This document shows, piece by piece, positions 51,670 through 58,832 of a DNA stretch of 64,000 nucleotides. The notes beneath the pieces are model-generated. The model saw only the letters and a list, made by a program, of their open reading frames with translations, had not been told where the DNA came from and made no database searches. The position numbers were made by a program, and so were the translations under genes. The DNA comes from a bacterium (GTDB taxonomy: Bacteria > UBP6 > UBA1177). Each line of letters opens with the position of its first letter. Position 1 is the stretch's first letter. The stretch is from NCBI GenBank assembly GCA_016290135.1, contig JAEESW010000003.1, positions 1 through 64,000 of the forward strand. The letters run 5' to 3'.

Positions 51670-52986
51670 ATGAAAAAACTGATAATTACAATATTTTTAT
51701 TGCTTTTAACCGCTTGTGCATCTGTTCCGACCGGCACCAAAACTGAATCTCCGAAAGCCCGTTTTGTTTTTCTCCACAAAAACGGTCTTTACGGTCTGCT
51801 TGATGAGAACGGGAAGGAGATTGTTCCGGCTGAGGAATATCTTTACATCGATAAAGTACGGGACGGTATGATCCCTGCTTTTACAAAAGAAAAAAAGTTC
51901 GTTTTTCTTGATGAAACCGGCAGAAAGATAAAAGATGTCAGTTTTTACGACATCAATCCTCTTTATACAGAAGAAATGCTCGGAGTTGCCGATAAAGAAA
52001 GCAGAAAATGGGGATTTGTCGATAAAGATCTGAATTATGTCATAGAGCCGCAATTTGACGCAATCGGTTATTATTTTGTTGACGGAATAGTCGGCGCAAA
52101 GCAGGGCGAATTGTGGGGAATAATAGACAAAAGCGGAAAATATATTCTTGAACCTCAGTTTAAAGATGATGAACTGGAAGGTTACAATCAGGGAACACTT
52201 GTCATTTCAAGAGGCGGTAAAATAAGAATTGTTGATATGAAAAATGCTAAGATTCTGGAGGCAGAATACGATGAATTATACGGAATGGCTGGCAACAAAG
52301 CCGTTGTCAGAAAAGATTCTTCAATTTATCTCAATTCATGGGAAAACAAAGAGATTTTTCTTATGAAAAAGCCGAGCGGAATACTTTATAGCATGTATAG
52401 AAATTCTATAGGAAACAACCGTTTTTATCTTAACTACAAAGAAGAAGGTGAAAAAGAGGAACATTATACTATTTTTGATATCGCAAGCGGCGAAAAAATC
52501 TGTGATATAATCAAAAAGAACCATGACGATGAATTTGATGAAAACTGCAATATAAAAGAAAGACCCTATTACGATGAAAAAGCGTTAGAAGAAAATGAGC
52601 AAAAAAAATACGGCAAATACGAAGAGGTCAGACACGGTTTGTACGAAACTTCGACATCGTTCAAGCAGAACGGAAAATGGGGATTCCTTGATGAAGACGG
52701 AAATATTGTGATTCCGGCCGAATATGACAGCGTGAGCCCGTTTTATTTTGACGCGGCATACGCCAGGCAAGGCGAGCGTCGTTTTATAATCGACAGAAGC
52801 GGCAGAAAAATTGTTGAAATAAAGCCGGAATGGGAAGGTGTAGACGAACTCCGCTATACCATTTGGGAATACTACGAATGGGGAATTTCCGGTTATTGTT
52901 TTTCCGACAGAAGCAAATACTGGTATGGAAGGGAAAGAGTGGAAAAAGCAGTTGAAAGGAACAAACCGAAGCCGGAGGAAAAATGA
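51670..52986 (+). CDS. WG-repeat lipoprotein
   Basis: A 438-residue predicted lipoprotein: lipobox LTAC at about 15-18. WG (WG_beta_rep) repeats follow along its length, recognisable as KNGLYGLLDENGKEIVPAEE, RKWGFVDKDLNYVIEPQFD, ELWGIIDKSGKYILEPQF and KWGFLDEDGNIVIPAEYD. The C-terminus is Lys/Glu/Pro-rich. ATG at 51670 is preferred because it opens the signal peptide. The ribosome site is weak. Codon use is more AT-rich than in the flanking core genes. The frame continues past its TGA with protein-like sequence (see 52987-53082), so the gene may be truncated. Its role is unknown. Confidence 0.82.
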   Translation: MKKLIITIFLLLLTACASVPTGTKTESPKARFVFLHKNGLYGLLDENGKEIVPAEEYLYIDKVRDGMIPAFTKEKKFVFLDETGRKIKDVSFYDINPLYTEEMLGVADKESRKWGFVDKDLNYVIEPQFDAIGYYFVDGIVGAKQGELWGIIDKSGKYILEPQFKDDELEGYNQGTLVISRGGKIRIVDMKNAKILEAEYDELYGMAGNKAVVRKDSSIYLNSWENKEIFLMKKPSGILYSMYRNSIGNNRFYLNYKEEGEKEEHYTIFDIASGEKICDIIKKNHDDEFDENCNIKERPYYDEKALEENEQKKYGKYEEVRHGLYETSTSFKQNGKWGFLDEDGNIVIPAEYDSVSPFYFDAAYARQGERRFIIDRSGRKIVEIKPEWEGVDELRYTIWEYYEWGISGYCFSDRSKYWYGRERVEKAVERNKPKPEEK

Positions 52987-53082
52987 TGGCAAAACAGATT
53001 TGTCAGCGAATATCCGATCAAATATCTCGTAAAAAAAGTGATTCAGGAATTTCCGCCAAAAAAAGAACGCTGGATTCCTTAA
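52987..53082 (+). pseudogene. In-frame continuation after the WG-lipoprotein stop
   Basis: Reading on in the same frame after the TGA at 52984-52986 gives 31 sense codons, WQNRFVSEYPIKYLVKKVIQ followed by EFPPKKERWIP, then TAA. The mix of charged, aromatic and aliphatic residues looks like a genuine C-terminus, so the TGA may be a recent nonsense change, a sequencing error or a read-through site. A competing 40-codon frame starts at 52983 with GGAGG before it, but its product is a low-complexity Lys/Ser peptide. Confidence 0.35.
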
Positions 53083-53116
53083 CAACAGAAAAACTGACAA
53101 AATAATCACAAATCTC

Positions 53117-53190
53117 CAAAAAACTTGCAAAAGTCATATGATAAATGTTATAGTCGTTGCGAAAGTGGTATGACTTTTGTAAAAATGAGG
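53117..53190 (+). repeat. 74-base island element, copy A, upstream of ATPase 2
   Basis: Aligns without gaps to 57325-57398 with 66 of 74 bases identical. The arm TTGCAAAAGTCATA (53125-53138) is inverted as TATGACTTTTGTAA (53169-53182), 13 of 14 positions matching. A third, direct copy TTGCGAAAGTGGTA lies at 53157-53170. A possible promoter is TTGCAA, 18 bases, TATAGT (53125-53154). The inner arms could also fold as a hairpin just before the GAGG ribosome site at 53187-53190. Confidence 0.82.
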
Positions 53191-53194
53191 TCCC

Positions 53195-54529
53195 ATGAAA
53201 CGAAATTTCATCAACGATCTGATTGCTTGGAAGGAAAGTAAGAACCGGAAACCGCTGCTTGTCACGGGTGTCCGTCAGTGCGGCAAGACCTATGTATTAA
53301 AAGAATTCGGCGAAACGCAGTTCGAAAACGTATGCTATATCAACTTCGAATCGAGCAGGGCGTACTCGTCAATTTTTGATTACGATTTCGATGTCGAACG
53401 CATCATCCGGGAGATCGAACTTCTGGAACAGTGCAGGATAACGGCGGGAAAAACGCTGCTGATATTCGACGAGATCCAGGAGGTTCCGCGTGCGGTCACT
53501 GCTCTGAAATATTTCTGCGAAAACAAACGCGATCTTCATGTCGCATGCGCCGGATCTCTTCTCGGGGTCGCGCTGAAAAGAGAGAATTTCTCTTTCCCGG
53601 TCGGAAAAGTGAACAGGATGCAGATGCATCCGATGAGTTTCGACGAGTTTTTGGCGGCAAACGGTGAGGAAAAATATATTGAACTTTTTGCCGGCTGGAA
53701 GTCGGACCGTGTGATCCCCGAAGTCTATGCAAAGCCGCTGGAACGTCTTCTGAAGGAATATTACGTTGTCGGCGGAATGCCTGAAGCGGTGCAGGAATAT
53801 GTTTCATCAAAAGATTTTGCGGCAGTTCAAGAGATTCAGGAGACGATTTTAAGCGATTACGCAGACGATTTTTCAAAGCACGCACCGGTCTCGGAGATAG
53901 AAAAGATCAGGCTCGTATGGGATTCCGTTCCGAAACAGCTCGCGAAGGAAAACAATAAATTTGTCTTTTCCCACGTGAAGGAGGGAAAACGCGCCCACGA
54001 GCTTGAAGCAGCTTTGCAGTGGCTTAAAAACGCCGGGCTCGTTCATCTGGTCGAACTTGTACAGAATGCCGAGATTCCGCTCTCCGCGAATGCCGATTCC
54101 ACATACTTTAAAGTCTATATGGCCGACACCGGTCTGCTTTGCCGCAGACTGGGCTTAAGTTACAAAGATATTCTGGGAGAAAACGACAACCTGAAAATAT
54201 TTAAAGGGGCGATCGCCGAAAATTATGTCCTGAATGAACTTGTGACGCTTCGGAAAAGCCCTTATTTCTGGCGGTCCGGCAACAGTGCGGAACTCGATTT
54301 CCTCTTTGAAGAAGATGGAAAAATATTCCCCGTCGAAGTTAAGGCGGCCGCAAACACACAGGCAAAAAGCTACAGGCAGTTCTGCCAAAAATTCAAACCG
54401 TCAGCCGGATATAAACTTTCGCTGAAAAACCTTGCTGTGACAGATTGCGATGGGTGCGCAACGATCAGCCTGCCGCTGTATCTGGTGTGGAATATGGATA
54501 GGATGAAATCATGGAAAGCAAAACTATAA
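53195..54529 (+). CDS. AAA_14/DUF4143 ATPase, copy 2
   Basis: A 444-residue protein. Walker A is GVRQCGKT (25-32), with Walker B LIFDEIQEVPRA (89-100). The AAA core runs to about 200, then a winged-helix-like region and a C-terminal DUF4143 domain with a PD-(D/E)xK-like signature (SAELDFLFEE...PVEVKAA). All motifs look intact. GAGG lies 4 bases upstream of the ATG and the 74-base element abuts it. The downstream small membrane-protein gene overlaps by 19 bases. Its role is unknown. The family is often scattered in multiple copies through bacterial and archaeal genomes. Confidence 0.9.
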   Translation: MKRNFINDLIAWKESKNRKPLLVTGVRQCGKTYVLKEFGETQFENVCYINFESSRAYSSIFDYDFDVERIIREIELLEQCRITAGKTLLIFDEIQEVPRAVTALKYFCENKRDLHVACAGSLLGVALKRENFSFPVGKVNRMQMHPMSFDEFLAANGEEKYIELFAGWKSDRVIPEVYAKPLERLLKEYYVVGGMPEAVQEYVSSKDFAAVQEIQETILSDYADDFSKHAPVSEIEKIRLVWDSVPKQLAKENNKFVFSHVKEGKRAHELEAALQWLKNAGLVHLVELVQNAEIPLSANADSTYFKVYMADTGLLCRRLGLSYKDILGENDNLKIFKGAIAENYVLNELVTLRKSPYFWRSGNSAELDFLFEEDGKIFPVEVKAAANTQAKSYRQFCQKFKPSAGYKLSLKNLAVTDCDGCATISLPLYLVWNMDRMKSWKAKL

Positions 54530-54831
54530 AAAAATGGATAGTTTATCCTTTCTACATTTCGGGGGAAATAGTTTATCTGTTTTCATTCGCCCTGATATGG
54601 TTGAATTTTATGGTCGGATCCGCTTCACCTTATTATGAATTGGTAACAGGCAACAGCATAAAATTGCTGCTTTTTCTCCAACTTATCATAGTTGCGGGCT
54701 TCGTTATTTTGTTTATTATGTCATTTTTTGTCGAAAATCTTAAAAGGTTCGTGTGGGAATTCTTTCTTTTTATAAGTTTTCATATTGCTTTGTTGGTAAT
54801 TTCAATGATTTTTATTATTCCGGCACTATAG
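54511..54831 (+). CDS. Small membrane protein in the island
   Basis: A 106-residue protein with three predicted transmembrane helices (about 12-32, 50-73, 80-103). AT-rich codon use. No family recognised. Its start lies inside the end of the ATPase 2 gene, so it is probably co-translated. Function cannot be inferred from sequence. Confidence 0.6.
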   Translation: MESKTIKKWIVYPFYISGEIVYLFSFALIWLNFMVGSASPYYELVTGNSIKLLLFLQLIIVAGFVILFIMSFFVENLKRFVWEFFLFISFHIALLVISMIFIIPAL

Positions 54832-54839
54832 GTGTTATG

Positions 54840-55139
54840 ATGTACATTGATAAAGACAATTATTTCAAAATATATTTAAGAATTCTCAGGACTTTAACGG
54901 TTCTGATCCCATTCCTTTTATGGTTTGTCAGATGTATACCGGTCTGGCTATTCTTTTTTGTTATTGAATGCTTTTTTGTTCCGACGCTGTTTGTTGATGA
55001 GCTGGAAGATTACAGGTGGAAAATCGCAAAAACGGCACTTGTTCATGCTTTGATTGCCCTTTGTCTCTGTTTGTTGTTTGCACTCATTTTGGTAGGGTTG
55101 ATTGAGCTGGGAATATATAAAACCCCGAATTTGTATTGA
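54840..55139 (+). CDS. Small membrane protein ending in the 23-base repeat
   Basis: A 99-residue protein with two to three predicted transmembrane helices and no recognised family. The second of two adjacent ATG codons is preferred (AGGTG 5 bases upstream). Its last codons (PNLY-stop) are supplied by the repeat unit at 55127, so the original C-terminus may have been replaced or truncated when the repeat arrived. Confidence 0.55.
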   Translation: MYIDKDNYFKIYLRILRTLTVLIPFLLWFVRCIPVWLFFFVIECFFVPTLFVDELEDYRWKIAKTALVHALIALCLCLLFALILVGLIELGIYKTPNLY

Positions 55140-55158
55140 TGAAAGTTCTGAATTTGTA
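55127..55158 (+). repeat. Orphan copy of the 23-base tandem repeat
   Basis: One full core at 55127-55143 and a truncated second unit at 55150-55158, again 23 bases apart. They are preceded by CCCC, as at 50276-50279. No ATPase gene follows. It differs from the array at 50280 in that the second unit stops after GAATTTGTA. Confidence 0.75.
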
Positions 55159-55170
55159 AGGAAAGTTGCT

Positions 55171-55257
55171 ATGGACAACGGTAATTTAATTGTTAGCGCA
55201 GTTTTTTTGTGATATTTAAAGAATGAATAGACCGAAAATAATCGACTTGACGTGATG
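55171..55257 (+). pseudogene. Recombination scar: short gene start joined to a duplicated 3' tail
   Basis: AAGGAAAG and an ATG at 55171 open only 12 codons before a TGA. Then bases 55218-55257 match 57179-57218 at 39 of 40 positions. That is the segment encoding the final RMNRPKIIDLT-stop of the small membrane protein at 56659-57216. A second copy of that gene therefore probably lay here and was mostly deleted. Confidence 0.6.
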
Positions 55258-55260
55258 CTA

Positions 55261-56652
55261 ATGAAAAACCTAATAATTTTAGAAGTTTTGTTGTTGTTTT
55301 CTCTCTTTGTTTTTGCTGAAGAACCAAAGAAAGAAATCATTGTTTCGAGGATGACGAAAGCGGAACTCAAGGCTTGTTACAAAAACAAGGAAAAAACTGA
55401 GCAGCGGTTTCTCATAAAACAAAACGGTTACATGGGATTTATCGACGGCTGCGGCAGAGTTGTCATTGAACCGGTTTATGATTCCGCCCTTGAATTCAGC
55501 GAAGGTCTTGCCCGCGTCGAGAAAAACGGCAAATTCGGCTTTATAGACAAGTCAGGAAAAGTTGTGATCGATTTTTATCTCGATTTCGCGTGGTTTTTTT
55601 ATGAAGGGAAGGCTCTTGCTGAAATACACGGAGAAAAAGAAGAAAAATTTTACATTGATAAAGACAACAAAAGATACCCTGCAAGATACGGCGAAAACAA
55701 AGAGGGTAAAGCGGTAATGTTCCGAAAAGATTTCGGAGATATTGTGTATGGCTACACTCGCGAAATAAAAGGAGGTGAGTCAGCTTTAGTTTTAGGAAAA
55801 GGACTTGTTTTCTTGAAAGAAAGGAAAGCCAAGTCATATTTTGAAGATTATTCCAAGCAGAGGCTCAGCGTGAACAGCGTTTTAAAAGATGAACTTGTTG
55901 AAACCTGCGAAAATGTGAAACTGCTGGAAAAAGACGGGGACATGATTTTTACGAAAAACGGCAAGGCTTTAAAAACTCTTGACAATTTCAACATTTACGA
56001 GGCTCCTGCGTGCAGGGCGGGACTAACCAACATTTTATGGCTTAAAAAAGGCGGCGGAGAGAAAACTTTCTTTCTTTACAATCTGGAAGGAACAGAAATC
56101 GCAAGCTTTGAAAGCGAGGATGTTATAAGAAGAATCGTCTACATCGACAAGAACAGGCTCGGAATAGCTTTTTACGGCGGCAGAAAAGCTGAAATTTATG
56201 ATTTGCACGGTCAAAAACTTCATTATGATGAACCTGAAAAAGAACATTTTGCCTTGGCTGAAGATTATTGGGACAACATTTTTTGGAACGACAAAAATGG
56301 TAAAAAAACAAACTTCAGTGAAAGAACAATCCCGGAATATTGCGGTGTCGAACTGAGAAGCAGAGAGGGATATGTGAACCATATACTAACCAGAGAAGTT
56401 TATGATGCAAAAACAGGAGAAGTTGCAGTTACAGCCAAGTCAGCTTTTCTTTCTTTTCGTCAATACCGGAGTCTGAATCAGGGATGTCTTCCCGTTGTCC
56501 GGGGTGGTGACACTCTTTATTACTTAAACAGTGAGCTCAAAGTCTTCTGGAGCGGAGAAGCCATAAAGTATAAGGAAGATGAGTTGCAGTATGAAACGTT
56601 AGATGACATTGAAAAGAAATTAGATGATATTGAAAAGAAATTGTCCGAATAA
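55261..56652 (+). CDS. WG-repeat secreted protein
   Basis: A 463-residue protein with a signal peptide (about 1-19, ending FVFA) and no lipobox. WG repeats are clear in the N-terminal half (NGYMGFIDGCGRVVIEPVYD, NGKFGFIDKSGKVVIDF). The C-terminal half is beta-rich and more divergent. A seven-residue duplication (LDDIEKK twice) closes the protein. ATG at 55261 is preferred over GTG 55252 and ATG 55255 because it opens the signal peptide. The first bases nearly match those of four other island and flanking genes. Confidence 0.72.
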   Translation: MKNLIILEVLLLFSLFVFAEEPKKEIIVSRMTKAELKACYKNKEKTEQRFLIKQNGYMGFIDGCGRVVIEPVYDSALEFSEGLARVEKNGKFGFIDKSGKVVIDFYLDFAWFFYEGKALAEIHGEKEEKFYIDKDNKRYPARYGENKEGKAVMFRKDFGDIVYGYTREIKGGESALVLGKGLVFLKERKAKSYFEDYSKQRLSVNSVLKDELVETCENVKLLEKDGDMIFTKNGKALKTLDNFNIYEAPACRAGLTNILWLKKGGGEKTFFLYNLEGTEIASFESEDVIRRIVYIDKNRLGIAFYGGRKAEIYDLHGQKLHYDEPEKEHFALAEDYWDNIFWNDKNGKKTNFSERTIPEYCGVELRSREGYVNHILTREVYDAKTGEVAVTAKSAFLSFRQYRSLNQGCLPVVRGGDTLYYLNSELKVFWSGEAIKYKEDELQYETLDDIEKKLDDIEKKLSE

Positions 56653-56658
56653 ATTTTG

Positions 56659-57216
56659 ATGAAAAACCTAATATTTTCAACAATTTTTCTTTTTTGTTTC
56701 AGCGTTTTCGGAAAAGCTGAACCGAGACCCCATTCGACATCAGATCTCATATTTCGGACAATTATTCCTGGTATTTTTTTCGTACTTGTTATTGTGGCTG
56801 AAATATGGGCAAGCAACAAAAAAGAGAAAAAAACAAATGAACTTAAAGCGAAGGAAAAACCTTTGAAAATCTTTGAATATTGCAAAATTGCTTGTGGATA
56901 TAATGATGAACTTTCAGCAAAGTCTGTTGCCTTAGGAGGTCCAGGCATTGTATGGGGAAATGTTCTTCTTTTCCAAAACAGGATAGTGATAGTGACTGTA
57001 GACGCATTGGAAATCGAAATAAAAGATATAAATTTCGTAAAAATGAGAAAGGTCATGTTGGAAGAAATGTTGCAGGTGAATTTCAATGAAATCTCAAAAA
57101 GCGGAACGCAAAACGAGATGGCTCTTTATTTGAAAGGAGGCAAAGAAGATCTGCTCTGCATAAAGAATTTCATTGAAGAAAGAATGAATAGGCCGAAAAT
57201 AATCGACTTGACGTGA
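56659..57216 (+). CDS. Small membrane protein with PH-like C-terminal region
   Basis: A 185-residue protein: N-terminal signal-like helix (1-19), a transmembrane helix (about 33-52), a Lys/Glu-rich stretch, then a beta-rich C-terminal domain (about 80-170) of PH-like texture. No family recognised. It begins 6 bases after the WG-repeat gene. The last 40 bases of its locus are duplicated at 55218-55257. Confidence 0.62.
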   Translation: MKNLIFSTIFLFCFSVFGKAEPRPHSTSDLIFRTIIPGIFFVLVIVAEIWASNKKEKKTNELKAKEKPLKIFEYCKIACGYNDELSAKSVALGGPGIVWGNVLLFQNRIVIVTVDALEIEIKDINFVKMRKVMLEEMLQVNFNEISKSGTQNEMALYLKGGKEDLLCIKNFIEERMNRPKIIDLT

Positions 57217-57324
57217 TGTGTTTTGTGCGAGAGATCAATAAAATCCATACGTTTCTTCTTGCTATTCCTAAATTTTGCGTATTTATTCCATTTTTGGTAA
57301 TAAATTGATTAAGGCGTCAATTTT

Positions 57325-57398
57325 CAAAAAACTTGCAAAAGTCCTATGAGAAATGTTGTAAGAGTTGCAAAAGTGGTATGACTTTTGTAAAGATGAGG
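57325..57398 (+). repeat. 74-base island element, copy B (orphan)
   Basis: Gapless match to 53117-53190 with 8 differences. The arms TTGCAAAAGTCCTA (57333-57346) and TATGACTTTTGTAA (57377-57390) and the inner direct copy at 57365-57378 are kept. The TATAGT of copy A reads TGTAAG here. No ATPase gene follows. The rest of the 57217-57499 gap shows nothing but the promoter at 57424. Confidence 0.82.
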
Positions 57399-57423
57399 CG
57401 TTTCCGGATCGTTTGCAGTTTCC

Positions 57424-57451
57424 TTGTCATTTCAGCCAAATTACCTACAAT
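57424..57451 (+). promoter_or_regulatory. Candidate promoter for the DUF4424-like gene
   Basis: TTGTCA, 16 bases, TACAAT. The -10 box ends about 50 bases before the ATG codons at 57500/57503. Confidence 0.5.
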
Positions 57452-57499
57452 ATTAAGCTTTTTGTGATTTTTTAATTGGAAGTGATTTTTTTGCACCGA

Positions 57500-58819
57500 A
57501 TGATGAAAAACTTAATAATTTCAGTAATTTTATTGTTTCTCGCCGATTTACTGTATGCCAACGGCGGGCCCGTATTTGACAACAAGCTCGGTTCTACCGG
57601 AAACCTCACATTCGTTAAAAAGGCTGCTCTCCAGCTTGTAAAGGAAGATCTGAAAATCAAAGTTGACGGCGAAAAGGCGCATTTTCAGGTGAGATATACT
57701 TTTCAGAATATCGGCGTAGATACAAAAATACAGTTTGCTTTTCCGATGGAAACTGAAATGTTTGGTTGGAGTTGCTGGGGGGAAAAAGAACCGGAATGTC
57801 AGGCAAACAGGGCGAAAGAAATAAAGAATTTTCTCGAAAAAGAGAAAGTCTTTGGCTATAAAATTTCAAAAAATGGCAAGGATTTGAAGTGGTCAAAGAA
57901 ATCGGAAACAAAAACGATCAAAGACAGTGAAGAGGATGAGGAAAAAATCAGTGAATGGTTTATATCTGAAATCGAATTCAAGAAGTTTGAAAAGGCTGAA
58001 ATTTATATCTCATACACGATTGAATCCGGTAGAGAACTCGGGTTTTACAGCTGTTCGGCGATGCCACGAATGAATTTGAGACACATACACTACAACTTTT
58101 ATCCGGCTTCTTTTTTCGGGACCGGAACTGTCGGGGATTTGAGTGTCACCGTCGATCTCACTGAACTTAAAAAAGATAACGGCAAACCGGATGAGACCAG
58201 AGGACTCGAATTTATAGAGCAGAGCCCCGGATTTTTAAAATTCGAAGGAAAAAATGTCGATTTTAAAAAGGTCAGAGAATTCCTGGTCTGGTATTCCATC
58301 GAAGAGAAAGACAGAAGCGAATACATAAAGGCAAAAAGGCTTCTTCCGACGCAGTTCCGCATAGTTTCGCCGGAAATTGCCCCTGAAAACGTGAAAAAAA
58401 TGTTCGATTTTGATCCTGATACCTGCTTTGCACCCGGCAAAGAAAATGAAATCTCATTCTATTTCGATAAAAAGTCTCTGCCGGGATATTCAGCAATCCT
58501 TTTGAAAACTTCTAAAAACGACAGGTTCAAAGTTACTGGCGAAATGAAGTGCGATCATGTTAGCAGTAAGGATGTATCTTTTGATTACATCCCCGGCAAA
58601 GTCAGAAAATGGGATAACTGTGCGTATGCCGCTAAAGTTTTGGAGAAATCAGACTGCAAATTTCCCACGGAGTGCGCCTATGATCTGATTGATCCAGGAG
58701 ATTATGACCCGACAAATGTCAAGGAATGCCGCATGAAAATAAAAGTCGAGCCTGCCGGCAGAACAAAAAACGCTCCGTGCATCAGCGAGATATTTATTAT
58801 GCCGAAAGAACTTTTTTGA
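57500..58819 (+). CDS. DUF4424-like secreted protein with discoidin-like C-terminal region
   Basis: A 439-residue protein with a signal peptide (ending LYA). The N-terminal domain (about 20-240) has a DUF4424-like layout: NLTFVKKAALQLVKEDLKIK, FQVRYTFQN, IQFAFPMET, ISYTIESG, quoted as short anchors. The C-terminal 170 residues resemble a discoidin/galactose-binding or NADase-type glycan-binding domain (RIVSPEIAPENVKKMFDFDP, DTCFAPG). Either of two adjacent ATG codons may be used. It is 13 bases upstream of the metalloprotease gene, so the two may be co-transcribed. Confidence 0.7.
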   Translation: MMKNLIISVILLFLADLLYANGGPVFDNKLGSTGNLTFVKKAALQLVKEDLKIKVDGEKAHFQVRYTFQNIGVDTKIQFAFPMETEMFGWSCWGEKEPECQANRAKEIKNFLEKEKVFGYKISKNGKDLKWSKKSETKTIKDSEEDEEKISEWFISEIEFKKFEKAEIYISYTIESGRELGFYSCSAMPRMNLRHIHYNFYPASFFGTGTVGDLSVTVDLTELKKDNGKPDETRGLEFIEQSPGFLKFEGKNVDFKKVREFLVWYSIEEKDRSEYIKAKRLLPTQFRIVSPEIAPENVKKMFDFDPDTCFAPGKENEISFYFDKKSLPGYSAILLKTSKNDRFKVTGEMKCDHVSSKDVSFDYIPGKVRKWDNCAYAAKVLEKSDCKFPTECAYDLIDPGDYDPTNVKECRMKIKVEPAGRTKNAPCISEIFIMPKELF

Positions 58820-58832
58820 TTAAAGGTGACAA

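Noticed and set aside
52983-53105. 40-codon gene overlapping the WG-lipoprotein stop, with GGAGG upstream
   Set aside because: The product is a low-complexity Lys/Ser/Thr peptide without homology I recognise. The in-frame continuation of the WG gene is a better explanation of the region.
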